Positions 26,084 through 34,899 of a stretch of DNA of 64,000 nt are shown piece after piece (position 1 is the stretch's first letter; the number at the start of each line of letters is the position of its first letter). The position numbers were made by a program, and so were the translations under genes. The DNA lies in the NCBI GenBank assembly GCA_019359015.1, contig JAHHID010000002.1:119212-183211 (forward strand), given 5' to 3'. The notes under the pieces are model-generated. The model did not search any database, was not told where the DNA came from, and saw nothing but the letters and a program-made list of their open reading frames with translations. Source of the stretch: Spirirestis rafaelensis WJT71-NPBG6 (lineage in GTDB: Bacteria > Cyanobacteriota > Cyanobacteriia > Cyanobacteriales > Nostocaceae).

Positions 26084-26641
26084 TTAAAGATGTCGAATAA
26101 TGCGGCAGGGATTACCCACCGCCACTACATTTTCTGGTATATCTTTGACAACTACACTACCAGCACCAATGGTAGTGTTATCACCTATTGTCACTCCCGG
26201 ACAAATAATTACACCACCACCAATCCAGACATTATTGCCAATTTTAATAGGGGCAGCAAGTTCTCTACCAGAAAGACGAATTTCCGGTTCTATAGGATGG
26301 TAAGCTGTGTAAATTTGGACGTAAGGAGCGCATAAAACATTATCACCAATGTGAACTGAGTTACAGTCTAAAATTACACAGCCATAGTTCATATATAAGT
26401 TGTTGCCTGCATAAATATTACTACCAAAATCGCAGTTAAATGGCGGCACAATTTGAATTTTCTCACCCACTTTAGCGAACAATTCTTGCAAAATTTGGCT
26501 TCGCTGTTCTGGCTGTTCTTCTGTGGTTGAGTTGTACTGTCTTAGCAGACGAGATGCGCGTTTGCTATCGCTAGCTAATTCTGGATCATTCGGTAAATAT
26601 AACTCACCAGCTAGCATTTTCTCTTTTTCGCTTTTTTCCAT
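26084..26641 (-). CDS. Sugar O-acetyltransferase, maltose/galactoside type
   Basis: A 185-residue left-handed beta-helix acetyltransferase. It begins with the Mac domain (KEKMLAGELYLPNDPELASD) and continues with hexapeptide repeats (NVWIGGGVIICPGVTIGD, NTTIGAGSVVVKDIPENVVA, GNPCRIIRHL). The catalytic His is in YTAYHPIEPEIR. It transfers acetyl from acetyl-CoA to a sugar hydroxyl. A single gene in this context. Confidence 0.92.
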   Translation of the reverse strand: MEKSEKEKMLAGELYLPNDPELASDSKRASRLLRQYNSTTEEQPEQRSQILQELFAKVGEKIQIVPPFNCDFGSNIYAGNNLYMNYGCVILDCNSVHIGDNVLCAPYVQIYTAYHPIEPEIRLSGRELAAPIKIGNNVWIGGGVIICPGVTIGDNTTIGAGSVVVKDIPENVVAVGNPCRIIRHL

Positions 26642-27093
26642 GAGAAAAGTTATAAATCAGTCAGAATGGTGAGCTTTTTTTACAGCTACCATTATGAACA
26701 TTACCAAATTAAGGGTTTGGTGGGTGTGCATTCATCGCTATTTATTTATCATCCAGTCACATAGAATCTATAATAGTCCTAAATTGAAAAAACAAGATCC
26801 GCGACTTCTCTAATAAGTCGCGGATAAGATTATCTATTCTCACAAATGGAATAGGATTGCTATATGCTGAATTCTGTATGACTGGATTGTGATACCAATT
26901 CTGTATGAAGATGCGCCTATAGTAGAAGAAATAAAGAACGAACCGTCAAGAGCGCCAAGTACACCAAGAAATAAGAAATTAAGAGATTTGGCGCAGCTTC
27001 ACAAAGAAACAGTATAAATTATTTATTGAGAAAATTCCTTGCCTGATATTAATATAAATTAATCAAGTTCAGTTTTATATAATTTGCAAAAAT
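26642..27093. other. Intergenic region with an 11-bp stem palindrome
   Basis: ATCCGCGACTT at 26797-26807 and AAGTCGCGGAT at 26815-26825 form a perfect 11-bp stem with a 7-base loop; this is a familiar interspersed palindrome in Nostocales spacers. No gene is supported in the rest, which must include the promoter region for the patatin gene. Confidence 0.6.
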
Positions 27094-28269
27094 ATGCCTT
27101 TTCGTATTTTAAGTTTAGATGGTGGAGGAATTCGTGGATTGGTTGCAGCAAGAATGCTAGCTGCGATTGAAAAGCAAATTAATCAACCTTTAAATGAGTA
27201 CTTTCATTTAATTGCTGGAACTTCCACTGGGTCAATTTTAGCATCAGCGATCGCCACAGGACGCACTAGCGCAGAAAGTGTAGAAATATATAAGCGAACT
27301 AGCTCAATTATCTTTCCTTACAAAAGTCGTTTTTCCCTAAAGCGAATTCCCTTACTGCTCAAATATGGTTTATCTGCTCCCAAGTATTCAGACAGTGGTT
27401 TAATTCAATCACTTCAAGAAACTTTTAGCAATACAACTTTATTTGATGTCGCTTCACCGCGACTATTAATTATTTCTTATGACACAATCAGCCGAGAACC
27501 AATTATATTTAAAAGCTGGCGGAAAGACAAAGATTATGGTAATATCCCGCTATGGGAAGCGTGTTTATGTTCTTCATCCGCTCCAACTTATTTTCCAGCA
27601 CATAAATTAGATAAAAGGGTAAATGGAAAAGCTCAAAATGGCTCTATAGATAGCATTACTTTGGATGAGAATGAATCTGGTAGTAATGATATCTATAACA
27701 ATACCCAAATTAGAATTACTAGCGGCACGGGTAGTGGACAAACTCGTACTATCAAAAAATATGCCGGATTCACTCAACAAGCAATAGTAGATTTGCCTTG
27801 GGAAATCATACCTGATAATACTTCAACTTACTCAATTAAATGTATATATTCTGCCATTGATGGCGGTGTTGCAGTTAATAATCCGTCTTCTTGTGCGATC
27901 GCTGAAGCGTTGAGGTTAGGCTATGCAATAGAAGATATTACTGTACTCTCGATTGGCACAGGCGATTCTACGCGGATTATTCCATTAGAAAAGGCGCAAA
28001 GCTGGGGTACAATCCAATGGGCACAGCCGATTGTTGGTATATTATTGGATGCTTCATCAGATATTTACGAATACATCAGCAATCAAATAATGAATAATCG
28101 CCTTTTGCGCTTGCAATTCAAACTTGATAGGGAGTTAACAGGTAAACGCTTAAGCGATGACATTGATGATGTTAGTCAAGAGAATATCAGCAATATAATT
28201 GAAGCGGCAGATGCTTACATTCAGCAGCCAAGAATACAAGCGGCTTTGCAGAAATTTTTGCTTTATTAG
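27094..28269 (+). CDS. Patatin-like phospholipase with an inserted beta domain
   Basis: A 391-residue patatin. The oxyanion loop is DGGGIRG, the nucleophile is in GTSTGS and the catalytic Asp is in AIDGGVAVNN. Between them, residues about 172-250 form an unusual insertion: after PTYFPAHK comes a segment with IRITSGTGSGQTRTIKKYAG and IIPDNTSTYSIK, a pattern I associate with small beta domains of phage structural proteins. Patatins release fatty acids from membrane lipids, and some act in antiphage defence. A 5' fragment of a second copy lies 200 bases downstream and a decayed copy at 55 kb. Confidence 0.88.
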   Translation: MPFRILSLDGGGIRGLVAARMLAAIEKQINQPLNEYFHLIAGTSTGSILASAIATGRTSAESVEIYKRTSSIIFPYKSRFSLKRIPLLLKYGLSAPKYSDSGLIQSLQETFSNTTLFDVASPRLLIISYDTISREPIIFKSWRKDKDYGNIPLWEACLCSSSAPTYFPAHKLDKRVNGKAQNGSIDSITLDENESGSNDIYNNTQIRITSGTGSGQTRTIKKYAGFTQQAIVDLPWEIIPDNTSTYSIKCIYSAIDGGVAVNNPSSCAIAEALRLGYAIEDITVLSIGTGDSTRIIPLEKAQSWGTIQWAQPIVGILLDASSDIYEYISNQIMNNRLLRLQFKLDRELTGKRLSDDIDDVSQENISNIIEAADAYIQQPRIQAALQKFLLY

Positions 28270-28465
28270 TCACATTATTTATCTGCAAAGGACTTTTGAC
28301 TACTGACAAATAACTAATAGGGAAGAGTTTCATCAAATACGCCATAACGAGCTTTTCCCCCTTCTGGGGGCTTTAAACCCCTTCGGGAAAGGTTCACCTC
28401 TAAAGGGGGGATAACCCCATAAATAACTCTTTATTTCTATACCTTTCCCCCTCCCTTGGTAAAAT

Positions 28466-28567
28466 ATGCCTTTTCGGATTTTGAGTTTAGATGATGGAGG
28501 AATTCGGGAATTAGTTGCAGCTAGCATTGTTGCTGCGATTGAGAAGCAAATTAATCAAATTCCCTAA
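28466..28567 (+). pseudogene. 5' fragment of a patatin gene
   Basis: Thirty-three codons (PFRILSLDDGGIRELVAAS, then EKQINQIP) repeat the start of the patatin gene at 27094. The oxyanion motif has decayed (DGGGIRG to DDGGIRE). It stops 21 bases before the ABC ATPase start, so its DNA now forms part of that gene's leader. Confidence 0.85.
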
Positions 28568-28588
28568 TCCCTATTCGCAAATAAAAAA

Positions 28589-29719
28589 ATGGCAAATGTT
28601 CGTCTAGAAGACATAAAACGCAGGTTTAACAACGTCACCGCTATCGAGGATATTAGCTTTGAAATTCCCGATGGTGAATTTTGGATTTTGGTAGGACCAT
28701 CGGGTTGTGGTAAGTCTACAATTCTGCGGACGATCGCTGGTTTGGAAAATGCTACTTCTGGCAAACTGTTTATAGGCGATCGCTTAGTTAACAATATCCC
28801 GGCAAGACAGCGGGATGTAGCGATGGTTTTCCAAAATTACGCGCTGTATCCGCATATGACGGTAGGGCAAAATATCGCTTTTGGGTTGCAGATGCGAAAA
28901 TTTGACCCGAAGATGATTGAAGAAAGGGTGATGACGGTAGCGCGATCGCTTTCTTTGGAACATCTGCTAGATCGCAAACCGAAACAACTTTCGGGAGGAC
29001 AGCAACAACGGGTAGCATTAGGTAGAGCGATCGCTCGTGAACCTCAAGTTTTTTTACTTGATGAACCTTTATCTAATTTAGATGCTCAGTTGCGAGATGA
29101 TACTAGGGCAGAGTTAAAACAGCTACATCAAAAGTTGGGAATTACGAGGATTTATGTAACTCACGATCAAGTTGAAGCGATGACTTTGGCTGATAAAATT
29201 GTGGTGCTAAATCAAGGACGAATTCAACAAATTGGCGAGCCACAAAGTATTTATGCACGTCCTGCGAATCGGATGGTGGCGACTTTTTTAGGTAGTCCAC
29301 CGATGAATATTTTGCCAGCTAAGTTTAAGAATAATGCTTTTGATGTCGGTGGGCAATTGTTAGCAATTCCGGCAAATATTAGGGAAGAGTTGAAACCGCA
29401 GCAAGGGCAAGGTTTTGATTTGGGTATAAGACCGGAGCATATTTCTCTTAAGGAACCGCGTCCCTTGCGCGTCTCGCAGAGAAGAGACGAAGGGCACGAA
29501 GAACGAGAGTTGGAGGTTGAGGTCAAGGTTGTAGAACCTTTAGGGAGGGAGACTTTGATTCGTGCTAGTTTACCTGGTTTTTCGGAGGTTTTGGTAAATG
29601 TGCAAGCGGGTGCGGATGTGCGTTTGCATTCAGGCGATCGCATTACTTTAGAATTAGATATGAATCAGTTGTTTGTGTTTGATGCTAGTACGGGTGAGGC
29701 TTTATATCAGCCTAAATAA
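28589..29719 (+). CDS. ugpC: Sugar ABC transporter ATP-binding protein, UgpC/MalK family
   Basis: A 376-residue ABC ATPase with Walker A GPSGCGKST, Q-loop FQNYALYPHM, signature LSGGQQQR, Walker B VFLLDEPLS and the H-loop THDQ. The C-terminal MOI/TOBE region starts near 240. It energises uptake of oligosaccharides or glycerol-3-phosphate and often serves several permeases, which fits its lack of neighbouring permease genes. Within the TOBE region, bases 29461-29495 (RPLRVSQRRDEGHEER) look like an interspersed repeat taken into the frame. Confidence 0.92.
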   Translation: MANVRLEDIKRRFNNVTAIEDISFEIPDGEFWILVGPSGCGKSTILRTIAGLENATSGKLFIGDRLVNNIPARQRDVAMVFQNYALYPHMTVGQNIAFGLQMRKFDPKMIEERVMTVARSLSLEHLLDRKPKQLSGGQQQRVALGRAIAREPQVFLLDEPLSNLDAQLRDDTRAELKQLHQKLGITRIYVTHDQVEAMTLADKIVVLNQGRIQQIGEPQSIYARPANRMVATFLGSPPMNILPAKFKNNAFDVGGQLLAIPANIREELKPQQGQGFDLGIRPEHISLKEPRPLRVSQRRDEGHEERELEVEVKVVEPLGRETLIRASLPGFSEVLVNVQAGADVRLHSGDRITLELDMNQLFVFDASTGEALYQPK

Positions 29720-29740
29720 AGTTATTTAATAGGAGTTAAT

Positions 29741-30361
29741 ATGGCTTTTAGTAATTACAAAATTATCGGTGAAGTCCTGAAAGAGTTTCAGGTTTTTTAT
29801 ACAGAAGCGAATTTTATTGTCGAAACGGCTTTTAATGTCTCTAATTACTTTCGAGAAGATTTAGAACTAGTGATGCGCGAGGGTGTTGTTGATAATTCTG
29901 AGTTTGCTATTTGTGAAAACTTGATTTATCCAGTTTTGAAAGAAGTATGGAAGCAATATCTCAATCACTTTATTTTATGGAGCCACCAAGCACTTACTTT
30001 TGATAATAAATTATCAGGTTTTCCAGAATATATTCTGGCGAAAAAGTCTCCTTTAGGTAAAGTTGTATTTGATAAGCCTTATTTTATCTTAGTAGAAGCA
30101 AAACAGGATAATTTTGAAGCTGGTTGGGCACAATGTTTAGCAGAAATGATTGCTGCCCAAAGGCTTAATGGAGAACTGCAAATAATTATATTTGGTATTG
30201 TTTCCAATGGTGAACGGTGGCAATTTGGTAAGCTGGACAAAGAGGTGTTTACTAGAAATGCTACTTTTTACAGTATTCAAGAAATAGATAAACTATTTGC
30301 TGCTGTTAATTATGTCTTTCAACAGTGTGAATTGCAGTTAAACAATTTGGTAGCAGCATAA
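29741..30361 (+). CDS. Hypothetical protein with PD-(D/E)XK-like nuclease core
   Basis: A 206-residue soluble protein. LSGFPEYILAKKSP followed by PYFILVEAKQDNFEAGWAQC resembles the E-x-K half of a PD-(D/E)XK fold, and GVVDNSEFAICENLIYPVLK resembles the N-terminal helix seen in type I restriction HsdR-like N domains. The strand-turn IIIFGIVSNGERWQFGKLD matches that fold too. No methylase or specificity gene is adjacent. Start ATG follows a TAGGAG ribosome binding site 21 bases after the ABC gene. Confidence 0.6.
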   Translation: MAFSNYKIIGEVLKEFQVFYTEANFIVETAFNVSNYFREDLELVMREGVVDNSEFAICENLIYPVLKEVWKQYLNHFILWSHQALTFDNKLSGFPEYILAKKSPLGKVVFDKPYFILVEAKQDNFEAGWAQCLAEMIAAQRLNGELQIIIFGIVSNGERWQFGKLDKEVFTRNATFYSIQEIDKLFAAVNYVFQQCELQLNNLVAA

Positions 30362-30467
30362 ATCAAGCCAGGTACGTAGCAGGCACTAAAAGGATTGTTG
30401 AAGAATATGCGCTATTTTGTACTAATTTCGTACTAAAATCTGTTTTGTACATTTTGAATAAGTACCC

Positions 30468-31286
30468 TTGGCATACGATAGCATCTGCCGATTTTTGACA
30501 TCTGAGTATCCATTACCTTTTGTACAGTGGTTGCTTGACTCGCAAGAAACAAATATTCAGGTTTTACCCACAGAATTAAGCGTGGAACCAATTCGCTCTG
30601 ATGCTTTATTCCAACTACCAGAACTAGGCAGCATCGTTCATTTGGAATTCCAAACTGTTCCTAAATCAAAACCATCTCTCCCTGTAAGGATGCTGGATTA
30701 CTGGTTGAGAATATATCGAAAATACGAATGTCCCATCGAACAAGTAGTCATTTTCCTAAAACAAACAAATTCCCCTGCTGTTTACATCAATGACCTTGCA
30801 GTTGGGAATACAAGACATGAATATAGAATTATACGTTTGTGGGAGCAAGACCCGCAACCGCTTCTGGCTAACCCCGCACTGCTGCCGTTAGCAGTTTTGG
30901 CTTATACAGATGCACCAGCAAGTTTGCTAGAACAAGTTGCTGTAGAAATAGATAAAATCGAAGAACCAGAACAACAGCAAAACATCACAGCTTGCGTGGA
31001 AGTACTAGCTTCCTTAAAGTTCGATAAACAACTAATTCGCCAGTATTTCAGAGAGGAACTAATGGAAGAGTCACCAATTTATCAAGAAATACTAGAAAAA
31101 GGTGCTAAGAAAGGAAAGCTACAAACCTTAACTCGCCTACTTTCACGGCGATTTGGCACAATTTCTTTGCAATTACAGCAACAACTTCAAGCACTGTCGA
31201 TTAACCAGCTAGATGATTTAAGCGATGCGCTGTTTGACTTTTCCGAAATATCCGACTTGGCAGTTTGGTTGCAAAACCAGCAGTAA
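30468..31286 (+). CDS. Rpn/DUF4351 family PD-(D/E)XK protein
   Basis: A 272-residue protein that begins at TTG (LAYDSICRFLTSEYPLPF; relatives begin MAYD). The nuclease-like core reads PIRSDALFQLPELGSIVHLE, then FQTVPKSKPSLPVRMLDYWL. The C-terminus is a DUF4351 helical domain (TRLLSRRFGTISLQLQQQLQ, INQLDDLSDALFDFSEISDL). Related Rpn proteins are recombination-promoting nucleases often linked to mobile DNA. The TTG may be a decayed ATG, which would lower expression. Confidence 0.8.
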   Translation: MAYDSICRFLTSEYPLPFVQWLLDSQETNIQVLPTELSVEPIRSDALFQLPELGSIVHLEFQTVPKSKPSLPVRMLDYWLRIYRKYECPIEQVVIFLKQTNSPAVYINDLAVGNTRHEYRIIRLWEQDPQPLLANPALLPLAVLAYTDAPASLLEQVAVEIDKIEEPEQQQNITACVEVLASLKFDKQLIRQYFREELMEESPIYQEILEKGAKKGKLQTLTRLLSRRFGTISLQLQQQLQALSINQLDDLSDALFDFSEISDLAVWLQNQQ

Positions 31287-31453
31287 CTCGAACTATTAGC
31301 AAAGCGTCAAGAATAAAATTGAGAAGGCATCGCCTAGTTGTCACCCAATTTTAGGAATGCGATCGCCTCTACGAGAGTTATGAATATAGCAATTTTCCCA
31401 GCGAGAACCCATAATTACGCTCTTTGCACGGAAAACACCAAAATGAATGCGCG
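31287..31453. other. Spacer before the tandem array
   Basis: No gene is supported. HIP1-type GCGATCGC occurs near 31360, and the phrase 'cgcctctacgagagttatgaatatag' at about 31367-31388 recurs in altered form at 31938-31962 beside the toxin-antitoxin genes. Confidence 0.4.
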
Positions 31454-31703
31454 ATCTACTGAAATGAGAAAGCAAACAGGAGTTTGAGAAAGCAATATGC
31501 CTTTTTGCTTGCTGAATCTACTGAAATGAGAAAGCAAACAGGAGTTTGAAAAAGCAATATGCCTTTTTGCTTGCTAAATCTACTGAAATGAGAAAGCAAA
31601 CAGGAGTTTGAGAAAGCAATATGCCTTTTTGCTTGCTGAATCTACTGAAATGAGAAAGCAAACTGGCATTTTGAGAAAGCAATATGCCTTTTTGCTTATT
31701 AAA
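31454..31703 (+). repeat. Four tandem copies of a 62-bp repeat with two hairpins per unit
   Basis: Units begin at 31454, 31516, 31578 and 31640, exactly 62 bases apart, each starting ATCTACTGAAATGAGAAAGC. Units 1-3 differ at one or two bases; unit 4 differs more. Each can fold into CAAAC-AGGA-GTTTG and AAGCAA-loop-TTGCTT. In unit 4, changes fall mainly in the loop. The unit length is not a multiple of three and no frame runs through, so this is non-coding. Confidence 0.95.
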
Positions 31704-31813
31704 ATCGACTAGCGAGAGTTGGAAGTTGATCGCACAACTATATTAATAGATGAGTAATCAGGGGTTTGCTTCTAACTTATAATCAAAACAATGCCTTCAG
31801 GAGATTGACTTTC

Positions 31814-31933
31814 ATGACATATATCTCCCCAAAAACCCTCACATTTGAAGATTTTCTCTTACGCGAACGCTATCGCATGAAGCAAGAGTATGATTATTCC
31901 TGGTGCGTAGACACTTCTTCGGCTTGTGGCTAG
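31814..31933 (+). pseudogene. 5' fragment of a Uma2-type gene
   Basis: Thirty-nine codons starting MTYISPKTLTFEDFLLRE read like a Uma2 N-terminus (TLTFEEFL...) and then depart to a stop. A later part (RMKQEYDYSWC) is echoed at 32725-32770 on the other side of the toxin-antitoxin pair, where it is followed by a HIP1 site. Confidence 0.45.
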
Positions 31934-31973
31934 ACATCGCCTTTACAAGAGTTATGAATATAGGGTTAGATTG

Positions 31974-32225
31974 ATGAGTCTGTCACTTGAAAAAATTTTA
32001 AGCGAGATTGAGCAACTGACTCCAGAAGAGCAATTGACAGTTATGGGACATTTGGTGGAGCGTATAAAAAAGCATATCAACCAAGCTCAACCAAAACGCA
32101 CGTGGAGCGATTTGAAGGGTATGGCTCCCTATCCGCTATTGGGTGAGGATGCTCAGGGATGGGTTTCACGGACTCGACAAGAAGGAGATGAGCATCGAGA
32201 ACGGTTGTTGCGAGGAGAGGAATGA
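31974..32225 (+). CDS. Antitoxin of a PIN-domain toxin-antitoxin pair
   Basis: An 83-residue protein from ATG 31974 (MSLSLEKILSEIEQLTPEEQ). Its helical N-terminus and the central TWSDLKGMAPYPLLGEDAQG, followed by WVSRTRQEGD, match small antitoxins found before PIN toxins in cyanobacteria. The stop overlaps the toxin ATG by 4 bases (ATGA), implying coupled translation. It should neutralise the toxin and repress the operon. Confidence 0.82.
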   Translation: MSLSLEKILSEIEQLTPEEQLTVMGHLVERIKKHINQAQPKRTWSDLKGMAPYPLLGEDAQGWVSRTRQEGDEHRERLLRGEE

Positions 32226-32671
32226 GGATTAGTCATGCGTTAACAGATGTTTCTCGCTTGTTTCTCGATACAGCACCCGTAATTTATTTTGTAGAACGCA
32301 ATCCGCAGTTTGTGGATTTAGTCGATCCAATTTTTGAGCGATTGTCAGCTGACATTACAGCAGTAGTATCTGGGATAACGTTATCAGAGTGCTTGGTAGG
32401 TGCTATACGTCTGGGGTTAGCTGATTTAGAGCAAGCTTTTGTCGATGTGTTGCAACAAGAACAAGTAGTTTTTGTGGAGATTAATGCTGCTATTGCGCGA
32501 GAAGCTGCGAGAATTCGGGTACATTATAATCTTCAGTTACCCGATGCGTTGCAGGTGGCAGCGGCTTTAATAGCTGGTTGTGAAGCGTTTTTGACCAATG
32601 ATGCAGCTTTGAAGCGGGTGACGGAGTTGAGGGTTTTGGTGGTGTGTGAGTTGGAAACCGAGAAGCCGTAA
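32222..32671 (+). CDS. PIN domain ribonuclease toxin (VapC-like)
   Basis: A 149-residue PIN protein. The four acidic residues of the active site are visible: Asp in LFLDTAPVIYFVE, Glu in TLSECLVGA, Asp in LQLPDALQVAAAL and Asp in FLTNDAALKRV. VapC-type toxins cut tRNA or rRNA when their antitoxin is lost. Complete and in frame with its antitoxin, so the pair is probably functional. Confidence 0.9.
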   Translation: MRISHALTDVSRLFLDTAPVIYFVERNPQFVDLVDPIFERLSADITAVVSGITLSECLVGAIRLGLADLEQAFVDVLQQEQVVFVEINAAIAREAARIRVHYNLQLPDALQVAAALIAGCEAFLTNDAALKRVTELRVLVVCELETEKP

Positions 32672-32840
32672 TTACGCGCTTGGCGATCACTTAAATTGAT
32701 GGTGGAAGTCGTTAGCACTAGTAGTGCGATCGCATGAAACAAAAGTATGAATATTCGTGGTGCGATCGCCTGCTTTAAATCTATCATCACCAAGTGTGAT
32801 CGCCTGTTAAACATTCTTGTAATACTGCTACATCCTGATG

Positions 32841-33614
32841 TTAAATTTTTCTTTTCAAAGGGAAATTTATAGGTGTTTGCAGGGAAGAATCCGGCGGTTT
32901 TTGTGGAGAAGATGTAGGAAATTGGGAGGGAATTGTTTGCGTAGGGATAGGACTGAGTGTTGGCTGTTGATTAAATAGCAATTGACTTTTCCACAATCCA
33001 AACACTACAATTGTAATAATCACTAGAATTGTAATTAACAACACTGGAGAACGTTGATGAATATCTGCTGGTGTTAATGTTACTATATTTGGTTTTTCTA
33101 TCAATAGAGATGACTGTTTGAGAAGTATAATATTTTTACTTGAATCAATTTCTTTCTTAAAAAAATCAAAATCTTTTGATTTCTTTACAAGCTGAGACGA
33201 TTGCCAGAAATCTTTGTAATGCTCGACAACCTGTTTGTGAGCTTCATCTAAATTTTGTGACGACACCACGTTATCTGTTATTGCTTTTTGTAAAACAAGA
33301 CCTTCTATAAAAGCAATTGGTCTGTTTCCTTGGTCTTTAAGAATCTCATCTTCTTGCTCATCAATATACTTTTTCGATGCCCAAGTAGTACGAAATACCA
33401 AAAAAATTCTTTCTCCTTGGGAGTCAAAAGTTTCTATGTATATTGCTTGGTTTGGTTGTGTTGGCTGATTAAATCGCGATACTGCACTTTTTAGTAACGT
33501 CGAACTATTAGTTCTACAGATAAAGTCGGGAGCTACAATCTTCGTATAATCTTGTTGTTGGCTACTACTCACTAAAAATGGTGCAGCTTCAATTTTATTT
33601 GTGTTGCCATTCAT
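32841..33614 (-). CDS. Membrane-anchored partner protein of the GTPase upstream
   Basis: A 257-residue protein with a cytoplasmic domain of about 190 residues (FDSQGERIFLVFRTTWASKK, GNRPIAFIEGLVLQKAITDN), a single membrane helix (SPVLLITILVIITIVVFGLW) and a Pro/Thr/Ser-rich tail outside. I do not recognise the cytoplasmic domain. The ATG lies 52 bases after the end of the GTPase gene on the same strand, so the two form an operon. A role as membrane anchor or effector of the GTPase is inference. Confidence 0.65.
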   Translation of the reverse strand: MNGNTNKIEAAPFLVSSSQQQDYTKIVAPDFICRTNSSTLLKSAVSRFNQPTQPNQAIYIETFDSQGERIFLVFRTTWASKKYIDEQEDEILKDQGNRPIAFIEGLVLQKAITDNVVSSQNLDEAHKQVVEHYKDFWQSSQLVKKSKDFDFFKKEIDSSKNIILLKQSSLLIEKPNIVTLTPADIHQRSPVLLITILVIITIVVFGLWKSQLLFNQQPTLSPIPTQTIPSQFPTSSPQKPPDSSLQTPINFPLKRKI

Positions 33615-33666
33615 AAGCGATTCTAGTCAGACATAACTTGAGTTAGCAGATTTTTTACATCAATAA

Positions 33667-34830
33667 TTAATTGAATTGTGACGCGGGAAAATCACGATCA
33701 AGCTGAGTCTGCATTGCTAAAAAGACATCAATAGCATGAGCAAGGGCTGTCTCTTCATCCTTAACGGCTTGAAGAGATTTTTCCATGTCATCTTTCTGCT
33801 TTATAATTCTTGCTTCCTGCTGTTCTCTTGTCTGCTGCGCTCCAGCTTTTGCTGCTTCAACACACTTTTTTAAGATGTCATTCGATAAACCTCGAATTTC
33901 TGGTGGTAGCTCTGGCACTATCTCTTGCCTAAACCACTCAGTTGCATTTCCTACAGTTTCTAATAACGAATTCCAAAACCCTACTTCGGTTGAAGTATCT
34001 ATTGGTTTATTGTTAATGTTCTTTTTTCTATCAATAATTTGCTGTAGTTCACTCTTCACTCTATCAGGTAAAACACAGGCTAGTGGCATTTCTACTTGGT
34101 AAGGTTTGAGACGTCCTTTTGGAATCTTTATCATCTTTCCATCTTGTAGTTCAGCAAATTCCATTCCCACTGCACTGACTGGAATGAGTCTAACTGAGGA
34201 GTTGCTACGGAGTCTATTTTTAACAAAATTACTGAAGGTTTCTTCCTCTAGTAAACGGTCTTTTACCTCTTGTAAGGAGAACTCTCCTTCGAGGATATCC
34301 CATTTACTAATAACAAAATGAACTGGATTTACCTTTGTCCTCATCTTTGGTAGCATATTACCCAAATCTTCAAGGAGATTCTTATAACCATCTTGTTCTC
34401 CACGCATCAAAGATAAAATAGTTTCACCATTCAGAAGAGGTAAAAGGATATCGGCTTCGTCCAGATACTGCGTAAGTTTTGGATTGTTGCTTTTATTTAT
34501 GTCACCACCTGCATAATCCAAGTACAAAAAATCACAAGCTGTAAATTCTTTGAAACCTATTTGGACTTTGCACCTAAAGTGCCATTCTTCTATGTCTACT
34601 GTCCCTGGCTCAAAATCTTTTGAGGGGTCTGCAAGTTTAGCATATCTCTCAACAAGTAGCTGACGAGGAGTCATTTGTCTGCCATCAGAATGCGTGACTG
34701 TATTTTTGTCATCACATTCTAAGAATATTTGGTACTTTCCTGGTTGGAAAAGCTGATGATGCATACTTGCTAAAAGTAATGTCTTTCCAGCGCCTCTTGA
34801 ACCTACGATGATAATTTTGTAAGTTGTCAT
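33667..34830 (-). CDS. TRAFAC-like GTPase of a bacterial conflict-type family
   Basis: A 387-residue P-loop GTPase from ATG 34830 (MTTYKIIIVGSRGAGKT); the longer upstream frame has no homology. G1 is GSRGAGKT, G3 is LYLDYAGGD, and G4 is HFVISKWD (SKxD form). The C-terminal 110 residues are a charged coiled coil (AKAGAQQTREQQEARIIKQK). It resembles the stand-alone double-GTPase-like proteins described in predicted bacterial defence or signalling operons, but I cannot assign the subfamily. It is followed by a membrane-anchored protein in the same operon. Confidence 0.75.
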   Translation of the reverse strand: MTTYKIIIVGSRGAGKTLLLASMHHQLFQPGKYQIFLECDDKNTVTHSDGRQMTPRQLLVERYAKLADPSKDFEPGTVDIEEWHFRCKVQIGFKEFTACDFLYLDYAGGDINKSNNPKLTQYLDEADILLPLLNGETILSLMRGEQDGYKNLLEDLGNMLPKMRTKVNPVHFVISKWDILEGEFSLQEVKDRLLEEETFSNFVKNRLRSNSSVRLIPVSAVGMEFAELQDGKMIKIPKGRLKPYQVEMPLACVLPDRVKSELQQIIDRKKNINNKPIDTSTEVGFWNSLLETVGNATEWFRQEIVPELPPEIRGLSNDILKKCVEAAKAGAQQTREQQEARIIKQKDDMEKSLQAVKDEETALAHAIDVFLAMQTQLDRDFPASQFN

Positions 34831-34899
34831 GACTTTTACTTCTTTCAATACTAAAAATAGTGGTATGAATGCGTTTTGAATTAGATAGAAACCGCTCAA

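Noticed and set aside
25894..26335. Plus-strand frames rich in Pro/Cys/Ser over 25.9-26.3 kb
   Set aside because: They are translations of spacer tandem repeats and of the antisense of the acetyltransferase gene.
31454..31703. Tandem repeat considered as a CRISPR array
   Set aside because: The 62-base units are contiguous and near-identical along their whole length; there are no variable spacers and no cas genes in the window.
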